A DNA stretch of 64,000 bases. Origin: JACNKJ01 sp964344565 (GTDB lineage Bacteria > Krumholzibacteriota > Krumholzibacteriia > JACNKJ01). The position numbers were made by a program, and so were the translations under genes. The notes under the pieces were generated by a model. The model saw only the letters and a program-made list of their open reading frames with translations. It searched no databases and was not told the DNA's origin. Shown one piece after another: positions 17,427-26,834 of the stretch. Positions within the stretch are counted from its first letter, which is position 1, and each line of letters begins with the position of its first letter. The stretch is taken from assembly GCA_964344565.1 (NCBI GenBank), contig CAYFNT010000012.1:32749-96748 (forward strand), read 5' to 3'.

Positions 17427-20400
17427 CTAGTTCTCGTTCTCGTAGGCCTCCCGGCTGCGGTCGGGGGCCGGTCCGAAATCGGGCTTTTCGGGGGGATGCT
17501 TCTTGTGGAGCTTCATGACCTCCTCGATGCCCCGTTCCAGCTGGGCGTCGATGCCGCGGGCCAGATCCTGGGGAAGGTTGTCCACCTCGATGTCGGGATC
17601 CACGCCGTGGCCCTCCAGTCCCCAGCCGTCCTTGCTGTCCCACCACGCGAACTCCGGATGCGTCACCGCGCCGCCGTCCACGAAGGGCTTCACGCCGCGG
17701 ATGCCGACCACGCCGCCCCAGGAGCGCTTGCCGATGACCGGCGCCAGTCCTTCGAGCTGCACGGCCGCCGGGAAGATGTCGCCGTCGGAGCCGGCGTTCT
17801 CATTGGTGAGAACCACGAAGGGTCCGTTGAGCACCCGGTAGGGGTAGGTGCTCATGGTGCCGTAGCGCATGCGGTCCCAGCTGATGATGCTGCGTTGGAA
17901 ACGCGCGAGGATGAGCTGGGACACGAAGCCGCCGCCGTTCCAGCGGGTGTCGACGATCATCCCTTCCTTTTCCAACTGCGGGTAGAACCAGGTGTCGAAC
18001 TCGACCATTCCGCGTCCGCCCATGTCGGGGATGTGGATGTAACCGATCTTGCCGTCGGTCTTCTCGAGAACGTACTCGCGGTTCTTCCTCACCCAGTCGG
18101 CGTAGACCAGCTGGAAGTTGTTGTAGATGGGACGCACGACCACGTGGCGCGTGTCCTCCGAGCCGAGGCTGTCGACCACCGTGAGCATCACCTCGCGGCC
18201 CGCCAGATTCTCGAAGGCCGCCTCGAAGGGTCGGTCCTCCGGGAAGGACAGCAGGTTCACCTCGAGGATGTAGTCGCCCTCGTCGACGTCCACTCCGGGC
18301 TCGTCCAGGGGCGAGCGCACGCGATCGGGGTGGCCGCCGCGGTAGATGTGATCCACGCGGAAGGCATCGCCCTCCCGCGCGAACTCGGCGCCGAGCAGCC
18401 CCGTGCCGCGCCATTGCGCGCCGGGCTTGTTGTCCCCGCCCCAGACGTAGGTGTGGCCAGTGGACAGTTCACCGATCATCTCGGCGATGAGATCGCGCAG
18501 GTCGGTGCGTCGGGCCAGGCGGGGCAGCATGCTCGCGTACTGGTCGCGGACGGCTTCCCAATCGAGGCCGTGCATGTTCTCGTCCCAGTAGAAGTCGCGC
18601 AGTCCGCGCCAGGCTTCGTGGAAGATCTGCTTCCACTCCTCGCGGGGATCCAGATCGATGACCGCGCCGCTGAAGTCCACGGCCGCGTCGGAGAGGTCTC
18701 CGGGAGGAGCGGCGGTGCCGACCACGAAGATCTGTCCGCGGCCCTTGCTCACGGCCATCTTGCCGGCGCCGGGCTGCAGGTCGTAGCTGAAGACGCCCGG
18801 CATGAACATGGAGGGCTCGTCCTCGCCGATGCCGTAGCTCATCAGATTCACGCCGCCTCCCGGTCCGCTATCGGCCCAGCTCGTGCCGGCCAATCCAGTC
18901 ATGGGCGCGGAGTGGTAGAAGATCTTTCCGGAAACGGCGCCCAGGCCCCAGTAGCCTCCGGCGGGGATGGGAAGCTCGACGAATCGATCCGCGATTCCAT
19001 CGAAGTCGATTTCCACGGGCTCGAGTTTCTCTTCCTCATCCTCTTCATCCTCGGCCTCGTCGTCCTCGCCTTCGGCCTCTTCACCTTCCTCGTCATCGCT
19101 GTCGGCATCCTCGCCATCGGCATCATCGCCGTCGGCGTCTTCGCCCTCGCCTTCCTCGGCATCACCTTCTTCGCCTTCGGCCTCGGAGTCCTCATCCTCG
19201 GTCTCGGCGTCTTCTTCCTCCTCATCTTCTTCCACGGGAGGGATGCCGGCCTGATCCAGGAAGGGATTCTCCACGTCGGGACGAAGGAAGAGCATGTATG
19301 CCTTGGTGGCCTGGTCGATGATGGTCTCGAAGTCGCGGTTGCCGATCAACGGATCGATACTGCGATTGCTCAGGAAATACAGGTACTTGCCGTCGGGATC
19401 CCAGGCGGGGGAGTAGTCGTCGGTCATGTCGCCTGTGACGATGTGATCCTCCTGCTCCTGGGTGTCGTAGATATGGATCGTGCCGTTGCCGATCATGTTG
19501 TTGGTGGTGTAGGCGAGCCAGCGTCCGTCGGGACTCCACTCGTATTCGTGGATCTCCCAGCCCTCGCTGTGGGCGATCTCGATGGGATCGGATTCTTCCG
19601 CCTCGAGGTCGATGAGGAAGAGGCCGTGGGTGATGTCGCCGTAGGCCAGCCAACGATCGTCCGGCGAGATGCGGGGCATGAAGTATCCGCCCCGTTCGCC
19701 CGCCGGCTTGATGGTCTTCAGATCGCCTCGGCCCCAGGCGTCGGCGTTGACGAGGGCTTCCTCGCCGCTCTCGTCGGTCACGTAGACCACGCGCTCACCG
19801 TCGTCCATGTAGTTGAAGCGACTCTCGCGAGCGCCGCTGCCTCGGGTGACCGGCAGGGTCACCCCGTCCTCCACCGGAATGGTGAACATCTCGCCGCGAC
19901 TCACGATCATCACGCGCTCGCCGTCGGGGGAGAGTCCGTACTCGGTGAGGTAGAGGCCAGAGTTGGGGTAGCGCTTGCGCGTGAAGCTGCGCTCGCTGGG
20001 CAGGTCGATCTCTAGCGTGGTCTCCTCATCCGTGCTCGGATTGTAGAGGTGGATGTCGCCGGCCAGCCCGAAGACGATGCGGCCAGAAGGACCCATAGCG
20101 GGGAAACGGGCGTCCCAGGTGTCGTGGTCGGTCAGACGCTTGCGGCGGCTGCCGTCGGCCTTCATGGACCAGAGGTTGGCCGTGCCACCCATGTCGCTCA
20201 GGAAGTAGATCTTGCCGCCGAACCACATGGGAAAGAGGTCGATGCCGTCGAAGTCCGTGACTTCCCGGTAGTCCTGCTTTCCGGGATCGCCCACCCAGAT
20301 CTCGGGGGCGGTGCCGCCCCGGTAGCGCTTCCAGGTGCCGCCGCCCCAGGTGCGGGTGAAGGCCCAATCGCCGCTGTCCGGATCGATGGCCAGGAAGTTG

Positions 20401-20876
20401 GCGCGGCCGATGGGCACCTGCATCGCGTCCCCGCCGCGGGCGGGAATCATGTAGATCTCGGGATCGAAGTGTGCGCTGTGACGCGAAGCGCGGAAAAGGA
20501 TCTTCTCGCCGTCGGGCGACCAGCCCACGCAGGTGTCGCCTCCCGGATGCCAGGTCAGGCGTCGAGGCTCTCCGCCTTCCACGGGAATCACGTAGAGATC
20601 CATGTTGCCGTCGTACTGGGCGGAAAAGGCGATGGTCTTGCCGTCCGGAGAGATGTGGGGGCTGAACTCCCGTCCCTCGTGGGCGGTGATGCGATGGATG
20701 GATCCCACCCTGTCTCCGTCGATGCGACCGGTCCAGAGATCACCTTCGGCGGTGAAGACCAAGAGGTCTCCGTGGATGTCCGGATTGCCCAGGTAGCCCG
20801 GGCGCGCCCAGGCCGTCAGCGCCGTGGCGAGGATCAGAAGCAAGGCCAGATGGATCCGCATTGAGCCGCTACTCAT
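17427..20876 (-). CDS. Exported tricorn-like S41 protease with acidic linker
   Basis: A 1149-aa exported protein. A signal peptide (about 6-24) is followed by WD40/TolB-like propeller blades ('GREFSPHISPDGKTIAFSA', 'HPGGDTCVGWSPDGEKILF'). At about 547-617 lies a stretch of almost only Glu, Asp, Ala and Gly. Then come the tricorn core, PDZ and S41 catalytic region: 'GELSTGHTYVWGG' at about 807 carries the His and 'NENAGSDGDIFP' at about 1028 carries the Ser nucleophile and following Asp. Tricorn-type enzymes trim peptides; the signal peptide places this one outside the cytoplasm, unlike the archaeal enzyme. The start has AAGGAGG four bases upstream. The acidic linker is atypical and may bind cations or act as a spacer. 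Confidence 0.88.
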   Translation of the reverse strand: MSSGSMRIHLALLLILATALTAWARPGYLGNPDIHGDLLVFTAEGDLWTGRIDGDRVGSIHRITAHEGREFSPHISPDGKTIAFSAQYDGNMDLYVIPVEGGEPRRLTWHPGGDTCVGWSPDGEKILFRASRHSAHFDPEIYMIPARGGDAMQVPIGRANFLAIDPDSGDWAFTRTWGGGTWKRYRGGTAPEIWVGDPGKQDYREVTDFDGIDLFPMWFGGKIYFLSDMGGTANLWSMKADGSRRKRLTDHDTWDARFPAMGPSGRIVFGLAGDIHLYNPSTDEETTLEIDLPSERSFTRKRYPNSGLYLTEYGLSPDGERVMIVSRGEMFTIPVEDGVTLPVTRGSGARESRFNYMDDGERVVYVTDESGEEALVNADAWGRGDLKTIKPAGERGGYFMPRISPDDRWLAYGDITHGLFLIDLEAEESDPIEIAHSEGWEIHEYEWSPDGRWLAYTTNNMIGNGTIHIYDTQEQEDHIVTGDMTDDYSPAWDPDGKYLYFLSNRSIDPLIGNRDFETIIDQATKAYMLFLRPDVENPFLDQAGIPPVEEDEEEEDAETEDEDSEAEGEEGDAEEGEGEDADGDDADGEDADSDDEEGEEAEGEDDEAEDEEDEEEKLEPVEIDFDGIADRFVELPIPAGGYWGLGAVSGKIFYHSAPMTGLAGTSWADSGPGGGVNLMSYGIGEDEPSMFMPGVFSYDLQPGAGKMAVSKGRGQIFVVGTAAPPGDLSDAAVDFSGAVIDLDPREEWKQIFHEAWRGLRDFYWDENMHGLDWEAVRDQYASMLPRLARRTDLRDLIAEMIGELSTGHTYVWGGDNKPGAQWRGTGLLGAEFAREGDAFRVDHIYRGGHPDRVRSPLDEPGVDVDEGDYILEVNLLSFPEDRPFEAAFENLAGREVMLTVVDSLGSEDTRHVVVRPIYNNFQLVYADWVRKNREYVLEKTDGKIGYIHIPDMGGRGMVEFDTWFYPQLEKEGMIVDTRWNGGGFVSQLILARFQRSIISWDRMRYGTMSTYPYRVLNGPFVVLTNENAGSDGDIFPAAVQLEGLAPVIGKRSWGGVVGIRGVKPFVDGGAVTHPEFAWWDSKDGWGLEGHGVDPDIEVDNLPQDLARGIDAQLERGIEEVMKLHKKHPPEKPDFGPAPDRSREAYENEN

Positions 20877-21160
20877 CGTTCCTCCTTGGAGAGGCTATGG
20901 GGGCGAACACAAGATGGGGGGACGCGAAGGAGCGCCGTTCCCGGCGGGAACGGCGGAATCGCGAAATGGGATGATCCGGAACGACCGGATGCTGCGCTCC
21001 CCCGTAAGAGCGATACGATAACGCTTCCCGTGAAAAGAAGTTACCGGAATGCTGGGGTTATTCTCAAGAAGTCCGCCAATGTGCTATAATAATGATCTCG
21101 AAATCGAGGCGGGGTCTTCGATACCGGGCATTCAATACAATCGCAACCAAAGGTCCACCA
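20877..21160. promoter_or_regulatory. Divergent intergenic region (tricorn-like / CotH-like)
   Basis: A 284-bp spacer between divergent genes. The plus-strand promoter is listed separately. For the minus-strand gene only a loose TTATCG/TATCGT stretch near 21010-21020 is seen. Nothing coding. Confidence 0.4.
21061..21090 (+). promoter_or_regulatory. Sigma-70-like promoter of the CotH-like gene
   Basis: Perfect -10 TATAAT at 21085-21090 with TTCTCA (four of six) 18 bp upstream, about 70 bp before the start codon. Confidence 0.5.
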
Positions 21161-24100
21161 ATGAGTTCGGCGCGTATTCTCAAGTCGATTCTTGGGGCGC
21201 TGGCGCTTCTCCTTCTGCTGGTGCCGCAGACGGAAGCCCAGTCCGCCCCCCAGGACTATTTCATGAGCATCGATCCGGACAGCCTCGATTACATCTACGA
21301 GAACTATTGGTTCGACCACTACGTGCCCTGCACCATCACCATCGATGGACAGCTCTGGCCCGACTGCCGGGTGCGAATCCGCGGAGATTCCTCCCGCGAG
21401 CTGCCGAAGAAGTCCCTCAAGATCAAGACCGATGGCGCTCTCTTCCCCAACGGCAACGACGTGATGAATTTCAACGCCGACTGGTATGACCCTTCCTACA
21501 TGCGGGTCGTGATGGCCTCCCGATTCTTCGAGTCGGCGGGGGTGCCTTGCTTCTCGGCGGAGCACGGGCGGCTCCACCTCAACGGGAGTTTCTGGGGTCT
21601 CTACGTAGTCATCCAGAACATGGACGAGCTCTTCCTGCTGGAGAACGGGCTCGATCCCACCGGAAACCTCTACAAGGCGACCAAGGACGGCGCCTCCCTC
21701 TTCTACGGCGAGCCCGTGGAGCTGCGATGGGAGAAGAAGTCCAACGATCTCGGACCCTGGGACGATCTCTACTCGCTCATCGACAGCCTGCACTTCGTGC
21801 CCGACGATCGCTTCGGCAGCTGGGCGGTGGACAATCTCGAGATCGACGAGATCGCCAGCATCCTGGCCTCCAACGCACTGCTGGCCAACGGGAGCACCTA
21901 CTACCACAACTACTACATGTACCACGACATCAACGGCACGGGTAAGTGGTCCATGTTCCCCTGGGATCTCGACAAGATCTTCGCCCAGTACGGCGAAAGC
22001 TATCCCTATCATCGCTCGAGCACTTCCTGGCTCCACGACAATCCCCTGGTCGAGAGGTTCTTCGTCACGGATTCCACCTTCGACCTCTTCCACGCGCGCC
22101 TGGACGAACTCGTGGACACGAGCTTCAATCCGGATTTCTTCTACCCCCTCATGGACAGCCTTCAGCTGGTGCTGGAGGAGTCGGTGTTGAACGACGACAC
22201 CGACGACATCCAGAACATCGAGGACTGGTACTGGGTCCTCAACAACGAACGGGTCGTGGGCATCGAGGGGCGCATCGTGGACACGCAGGACCAGCTGGAC
22301 CATTTCCCGCGGCCCATGCGCGTGGAGCCCACGCCCCATTCCTACCAGGATTCGATTCCCTTCAACTGGAATTCCGCCACGGATCCCGACGGGGATCCGG
22401 TGACCTACACCCTCAAGTACTCCCTGAACTACACCTTCCCCGAGGGTTCGACCTACGTGCACGAGGACATCGCCGACACCACCTACACCCTTCGCATGGC
22501 GCCGCCGGAGGGCAACTACTACTGGCGGCTCTACTCCTGCGACGGCGACTCCCTGCACAATGTCGAGGGATGGGACTCCCACGGAACCTTCCGGGTTGAC
22601 CAGGGCACCGTGCTGCCGCCGGTGATTTCCAGCAACATGACCCTCACCAGCTACGGCTCGCCCTACTTCGTCAACGAGGATCTGGTGGTGGAGTCGGGCG
22701 TGACCCTGACCATCTACCCCGCCGCGGAAATCCGGCTCGCCGAAGACGCGAAAATCACCGTTCGCGGCGTCATGGATGCCGAGGGGACCGCGATCAATCC
22801 CATCATGTTCCGCCGCGACATCTTCCAGGACGAGCGTTGGGGCGCGCTCTGCTTCGACTGGGCCGACGGACCGTCCCTCCTGAAGCACGTTAACATCGAG
22901 GGCACCTCGGTGGGGGGCGACTACGTCTGGGAAAAGTCGGCCGTCTCCAGCTATCGCACCGATCTGGTTCTGGACCACGTGACCTTCGACAACTGCCGGC
23001 AGAGCGTCTACTCGCAGGAGGCCGATCTCGTCCTTCGCGATTGCCTCTTCCTGGACACCAATCAGCTTGAGATCCTCAACGTGAAGTACGGAACCGCGGC
23101 CATCGAACGATGCGAGTTCCACAACGCCGGGGTCGACGGCGACGCCCTCGACTTCGACACCGTCGACTACGGGCTCATCAGGGACTGCCGCTTCACCGGC
23201 CTTCCCGGCAGCGACGATCTCATCGATCTGGGAGACGAGTGCGTGGAGGTCGTGCTGGAAAACAACGTGATCGTCGGCGCGCCGGACAAGGGTGTGTCGG
23301 TGGGCGAGAAGTCCCACGCGCTGCTCTTCCGCAACTTCATCGCCGATTGCGCCATCGGCGTGGCCGTGAAGGACTCGTCCGTCTGCGATCTCGATCGGAA
23401 CACCTTCCGCGAGAATCTCACGGCCCTGTCGGTCTATGAGAAGATCTTCGGATCGGGCGGAGGATTCGCCTACGCGGACAACTGCATCTTCTCGGCCAGC
23501 ATCAGCGACGACGTGGCCGTGGACGCCCTCTCCACCGGAGAGGTGAACTACTCCCTATCCGATACCGAAGCCCTGGAGGGACTGGAAAATCTCTTCGAGG
23601 ATCCCCTCTTCCGTGATCCGGCCGGTGGAGATTTCCGACTGCAGCCGAACTCCCCCTGCGTGGATTCGGGCGATCCGGCCAGTCCCCTCGATCCCGACCA
23701 GACCCGGGCCGACATGGGAGCCTACTTCTACGATCAGGCGCCCCTGGCCCTCGTGATCAACGAGATCAACTACCACTCGGCCCCGGACTACGACTGTCAG
23801 GACTGGGTGGAGCTCCACAATCCCCTGGACATTCCCGTGGAGGTCGGCGGCCTCAAGTTCAAGGACGCCGGACACAGCTTCGTCATTCCCGAGGGTACCC
23901 TCATCGGCGCGCACAACTACCTGGTGATCGCCGAGAACCGAAGCGCCTTCGAAAACTTCCACGGCAGCCTTCCCAACCTTGTGGGCGATCTCGGCTTCGG
24001 TTTCAGCGGAGCGGGGGAAATCCTTCTGCTCACGGGCGCCGACGACACGGTCTACGATTGGGTCATGTACGACAGCCAGCCGCCCTGGCCCCTGGAACCG

Positions 24101-24526
24101 GACGGGCAGGGGCCCACCCTGGAGCTCATCGACTACGCCAGCGACAACACGCTCCCGGAGAGCTGGGGCGCGTCCATGGGGCACGGCACGCCTGGAAGAA
24201 TCAACAGCCTCACAGATCCCACGGCGGTGGAGTCGGACCCGGTCCCAGGGGTGACGAGTCTCGCGGAGGTCTTCCCCAATCCCTTCAATCCCCATTGCAC
24301 GGTTCGCTTCAGTCTGGCCGACGATGCGAAGGTTCGCCTGAGCGTCCATGATCTGCGGGGCAGACGGGTGGTCACCCTTGCGGACGAGTCCCTGCGAGCC
24401 GGTCGGCACGAGCGGAGCTGGGACGGTCTCGACGAGCGGGGGCGGCCCAGCGCCAGCGGCATCTACTTCCTTCGTCTCCAGGCGGAAGAGCTCCGTTTGT
24501 CCAAGAAGCTGGTGTTGCTGCGATAA
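21161..24526 (+). CDS. Secreted CotH-family kinase with beta-helix, lamin-tail and FlgD-type domains
   Basis: A 1121-aa exported protein. ATG 21161 has AAAGGT upstream and begins a clean signal peptide. Residues about 30-400 match the CotH kinase family: 'CRVRIRGDSSRELPKKSLK', 'MRVVMASRFFESAGVPC', 'GLYVVIQNMDELFLLENG', and 'GKWSMFPWDLDKIF' near 265-275 with the metal-binding Asp-x-Asp. A beta-sandwich follows, then a beta-helix (about 490-860), a lamin-tail domain (about 865-1000, 'LVINEINYHS...DWVELHNP') and a FlgD-like domain with 'EVFPNPFNPHCTVRF' ending in KKLVLLR. CotH is a protein kinase in Bacillus spores; here the target would be extracytoplasmic. The lamin-tail and sorting domains suggest surface display. 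Kinase activity is inferred. Confidence 0.85.
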   Translation: MSSARILKSILGALALLLLLVPQTEAQSAPQDYFMSIDPDSLDYIYENYWFDHYVPCTITIDGQLWPDCRVRIRGDSSRELPKKSLKIKTDGALFPNGNDVMNFNADWYDPSYMRVVMASRFFESAGVPCFSAEHGRLHLNGSFWGLYVVIQNMDELFLLENGLDPTGNLYKATKDGASLFYGEPVELRWEKKSNDLGPWDDLYSLIDSLHFVPDDRFGSWAVDNLEIDEIASILASNALLANGSTYYHNYYMYHDINGTGKWSMFPWDLDKIFAQYGESYPYHRSSTSWLHDNPLVERFFVTDSTFDLFHARLDELVDTSFNPDFFYPLMDSLQLVLEESVLNDDTDDIQNIEDWYWVLNNERVVGIEGRIVDTQDQLDHFPRPMRVEPTPHSYQDSIPFNWNSATDPDGDPVTYTLKYSLNYTFPEGSTYVHEDIADTTYTLRMAPPEGNYYWRLYSCDGDSLHNVEGWDSHGTFRVDQGTVLPPVISSNMTLTSYGSPYFVNEDLVVESGVTLTIYPAAEIRLAEDAKITVRGVMDAEGTAINPIMFRRDIFQDERWGALCFDWADGPSLLKHVNIEGTSVGGDYVWEKSAVSSYRTDLVLDHVTFDNCRQSVYSQEADLVLRDCLFLDTNQLEILNVKYGTAAIERCEFHNAGVDGDALDFDTVDYGLIRDCRFTGLPGSDDLIDLGDECVEVVLENNVIVGAPDKGVSVGEKSHALLFRNFIADCAIGVAVKDSSVCDLDRNTFRENLTALSVYEKIFGSGGGFAYADNCIFSASISDDVAVDALSTGEVNYSLSDTEALEGLENLFEDPLFRDPAGGDFRLQPNSPCVDSGDPASPLDPDQTRADMGAYFYDQAPLALVINEINYHSAPDYDCQDWVELHNPLDIPVEVGGLKFKDAGHSFVIPEGTLIGAHNYLVIAENRSAFENFHGSLPNLVGDLGFGFSGAGEILLLTGADDTVYDWVMYDSQPPWPLEPDGQGPTLELIDYASDNTLPESWGASMGHGTPGRINSLTDPTAVESDPVPGVTSLAEVFPNPFNPHCTVRFSLADDAKVRLSVHDLRGRRVVTLADESLRAGRHERSWDGLDERGRPSASGIYFLRLQAEELRLSKKLVLLR

Positions 24527-24568
24527 ACCGTTGATTCTGCGGCCATTAACCGACCTATCATTCTTTTT

Positions 24569-24597
24569 AAGACAAATCTCTCCAGATCCGCTAGACT
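24569..24597 (+). promoter_or_regulatory. Sigma-70-like promoter of the GNAT gene
   Basis: AAGACA (24569-24574), 17-bp spacer, TAGACT (24592-24597); four of six consensus matches in each box, about 50 bp before the acetyltransferase start. Confidence 0.45.
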
Positions 24598-24646
24598 TCT
24601 AGTGGGGACAAGGATTTCCCCAGTGTCTCATGCGGAAAGGAGAACC

Positions 24647-25255
24647 ATGAATTCCGCGGTTCCTACGACTCCCGAACGGAAACTGATTCTCAAGGACGGC
24701 AGCGAGGTTTGCATCCGTCCCATCCTTCTGGAGGACCTTGACGCCATCTGCGAGTTCTTCGCGGCCCTCCCGGAGGGGGACCGCGCCTACCTGCGCTTCG
24801 ACGTCACCGATCGTCAGGTCGTGGAGGATCGTCTGCGCGAGATCCAGAACTGGGGGCGCCTGAAGCGCCTCGTGGCCTGCGCGGGCGAGAAGATCGTCGG
24901 CACGGGAGTGCTAGAACTCAAGGATTCCGAGAAGGAGTTCGATCTGGCCGAGGTCCGTCTCATCGTGGGCCATGACTATCAACGACGGGGCCTGGGCATG
25001 CTTCTGGCGCGCGAACTCTACTTCCTGGCGGCCCGAGAGAGGATCCGCGAGGTGCGCGCCCGCGCGCTTCGTCCTCAGGAGGCCGCGCTCTCGATCCTGA
25101 GGCGACTAGGATTCCATGAAGTCGAGGTTCTCGAAGACGCCGCCGTCGATCGATATGGCAAGAAGCAGGACGTGATCGTTCTCGCCTGCCCCCTGGAGGG
25201 TCTCTGGAACGAGATGGAGATCCTCGTCGAGGACTTCGATATCCAGCATGGATAG
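24647..25255 (+). CDS. GNAT-family N-acetyltransferase
   Basis: A 202-aa cytoplasmic protein. ATG 24647 follows AAAGGAG at ideal spacing; an upstream in-frame GTG (24602) lacks one. The acetyl-CoA pyrophosphate-binding motif A is visible as 'VGHDYQRRGLGMLLA' near residues 118-132, preceded by the beta-4 strand 'AEVRLIV' and followed by 'ALSILRRLGFHEVEV', typical of the C-terminal GNAT half. The N-terminus ('LKDGSEVCIRPILLEDLDAI') resembles the stand-alone GNAT modules related to protein lysine acetyltransferases, but the acceptor cannot be told from sequence. It has its own promoter and is followed by an intrinsic terminator. Confidence 0.85.
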   Translation: MNSAVPTTPERKLILKDGSEVCIRPILLEDLDAICEFFAALPEGDRAYLRFDVTDRQVVEDRLREIQNWGRLKRLVACAGEKIVGTGVLELKDSEKEFDLAEVRLIVGHDYQRRGLGMLLARELYFLAARERIREVRARALRPQEAALSILRRLGFHEVEVLEDAAVDRYGKKQDVIVLACPLEGLWNEMEILVEDFDIQHG

Positions 25256-25304
25256 CCGCACTTGAACCGAAGGCCCTTCCCATCTAGAGTGACGTGGCCG
25301 TAAC

Positions 25305-25335
25305 CGGCCCGGGCGCCGAAGGTCCGGGCCGTTTT
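25305..25335 (+). terminator. Intrinsic terminator just before the MATE gene
   Basis: Perfect 8-bp inverted repeat CGGCCCGG / CCGGGCCG with an 11-nt loop, followed by GTTTT. It lies 49 bp after the GNAT stop and only 13 bp before the MATE start codon, so it could also work as an attenuator in the MATE leader. Confidence 0.7.
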
Positions 25336-25348
25336 CTGGGGGAAGGGC

Positions 25349-26743
25349 ATGGCGGACTCCGATACCACGAAAAGCTCCGGCACATCCGCGCCGAGAGCCG
25401 CCCAGTACACCGAGGGGAGCGTGATCCGCTCGGTGCTGAACATGGGCTTTCCCTCCATGATCGGATTCGCCGCCACCAACGTCTACGACATCGTGGACAT
25501 GTTCTGGGTGGCCAAGCTCGGCGCATCCAGCGTGGCCGCCGTGACTCTCTTCTTCTCATTCTACTGGGTGATCAGCTCGGCCAACATGATCGCCGGGGCA
25601 GGATCCGTGGCGGTGATTTCGCGCCGTTTCGGCGAGGACGACATCCCCGGCACCGAAGCGGCCATCAAGGAATCGATCCTGCTCAAGCTGGGTCTCGCCT
25701 TGATCGTGGGCTTCGTGGGATACGGATTCCTCTGGCCCGTGCTCAGGCTATTGGGCGCGGAGGGCGAGATTCTGAGGCTCTCGGCCAGCTACGGCAGCGT
25801 GCAGCTCCTGGGCCTCGGCGTGAGCTTCTCGAGCTTCACCATCTACACGGCGCTCAGGAGCGTGGGAGAGCCGCGCAAGGCCATGGTGCTCATGATCGCG
25901 GGTGTGATCCTGAACATCGCCCTGGATCCCTTCCTCATCTTCGGCTGGGGGCCCTTCCCGCGGCTGGAAGTGGCCGGCGCGGCCTGGGCCTCGATCATCT
26001 CCTACGGCTTCACCTTCATCGCCGGCCTGTTCATGTTCTACGGCGGGTTCAGTTCCGTGCGCCTGCATCTGCGCGGGGCCGACCGCGTGAGGCTGAGCCG
26101 CATGATGCACATCCTGCGCATCGGCCTGCCCGCGGGCTTCAACAGCTTCTCCTTCTCACTCGGCCGCGCGGTGATCATGCCCATGGTGGCGGCCTTCGGC
26201 GCCAACGTGGTGGCGGTCTACGGCATGTCCATGCGGGTGACGGCTCTGGGCATCATGATCATCGTGGGCATGGGCCTCGGGCTCTCGGCCCTCATCGGCC
26301 AGAACCTCGGCGCCGGCAAGCCGGAGCGGGCCTGGGACACATCCATCGCCTCGATCCGCTTCCTTGTGGGCGTGACCAGCGTATTCTCGCTGATGGTGAT
26401 CCTGCTGGCGAGGCCCATCACCGGGGCCTTCTTCCAGGATACGGACATCCTCGCCATGGGCGTTCCCACCCTTCGCATCTTCGCCCTGGCCCTGCCCTTC
26501 GCCGCCCTGGGCATCACCTTCGACATTTCATGCAGCGGCGCGGGCGAGAACCGGGCGCCCATGCTCTTCTCGATGCTCCACACCTGGGTCCTGCAGATCC
26601 CCTTCATCCTCATCGCGACGAAACTGCTCGGGCTAGGTTATCAGAGCGTCTGGTGGGCCATGCTGCTTTCGGGCGTGATCGGACCGGGCTTCTTCTGGTT
26701 CACGTATTTCCGGAGAAGGACTTGGCTGGCGAGGAAGGTTTGA
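25349..26743 (+). CDS. MATE-family multidrug/sodium exporter
   Basis: A 464-aa inner-membrane protein with about twelve hydrophobic segments arranged as two similar halves, as in NorM-like MATE exporters, which use Na+ or H+ gradients to expel organic cations. Characteristic stretches are 'SVLNMGFPSMIGFAATNVYDIVDMFWVAKLG' (split over the first helices) and 'IGLPAGFNSFSFSLGRAV' opening the second half; 'GIMIIVGMGLGLSALIGQNLGAG' is the usual second-half signature. The start has GGGGAAGG just upstream. A terminator-like hairpin occupies the leader. Heptamer repeats begin at the stop codon. Confidence 0.9.
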   Translation: MADSDTTKSSGTSAPRAAQYTEGSVIRSVLNMGFPSMIGFAATNVYDIVDMFWVAKLGASSVAAVTLFFSFYWVISSANMIAGAGSVAVISRRFGEDDIPGTEAAIKESILLKLGLALIVGFVGYGFLWPVLRLLGAEGEILRLSASYGSVQLLGLGVSFSSFTIYTALRSVGEPRKAMVLMIAGVILNIALDPFLIFGWGPFPRLEVAGAAWASIISYGFTFIAGLFMFYGGFSSVRLHLRGADRVRLSRMMHILRIGLPAGFNSFSFSLGRAVIMPMVAAFGANVVAVYGMSMRVTALGIMIIVGMGLGLSALIGQNLGAGKPERAWDTSIASIRFLVGVTSVFSLMVILLARPITGAFFQDTDILAMGVPTLRIFALALPFAALGITFDISCSGAGENRAPMLFSMLHTWVLQIPFILIATKLLGLGYQSVWWAMLLSGVIGPGFFWFTYFRRRTWLARKV

Positions 26744-26748
26744 ATTAC

Positions 26749-26797
26749 GAACTGTGAACTATGAACTGTGAACTATGAACTGTGAACTATGAACTAT
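26749..26797 (+). repeat. Heptamer tandem repeat (GAACTGT/GAACTAT)n
   Basis: Seven exact 7-bp units, alternating GAACTGT and GAACTAT (14-bp higher period) for six units, then one more GAACTAT. A degenerate unit, GAATTAC (26742-26748), overlaps the MATE stop codon, and GAATAAA follows. It lies on the left side of a bidirectional terminator. Confidence 0.95.
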
Positions 26798-26834
26798 GAA
26801 TAAACCCTCCTCGAATCTCGAGGAGGGTGTTTCG
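26798..26834. terminator. Bidirectional intrinsic terminator between convergent genes
   Basis: Perfect 11-bp stem ACCCTCCTCGA / TCGAGGAGGGT (26804-26814 and 26818-26828) with a 3-nt loop. A GTTTC tail follows on the plus strand and TTTATTC on the minus strand, so it can stop both the MATE gene and the hdr operon. Confidence 0.8.
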
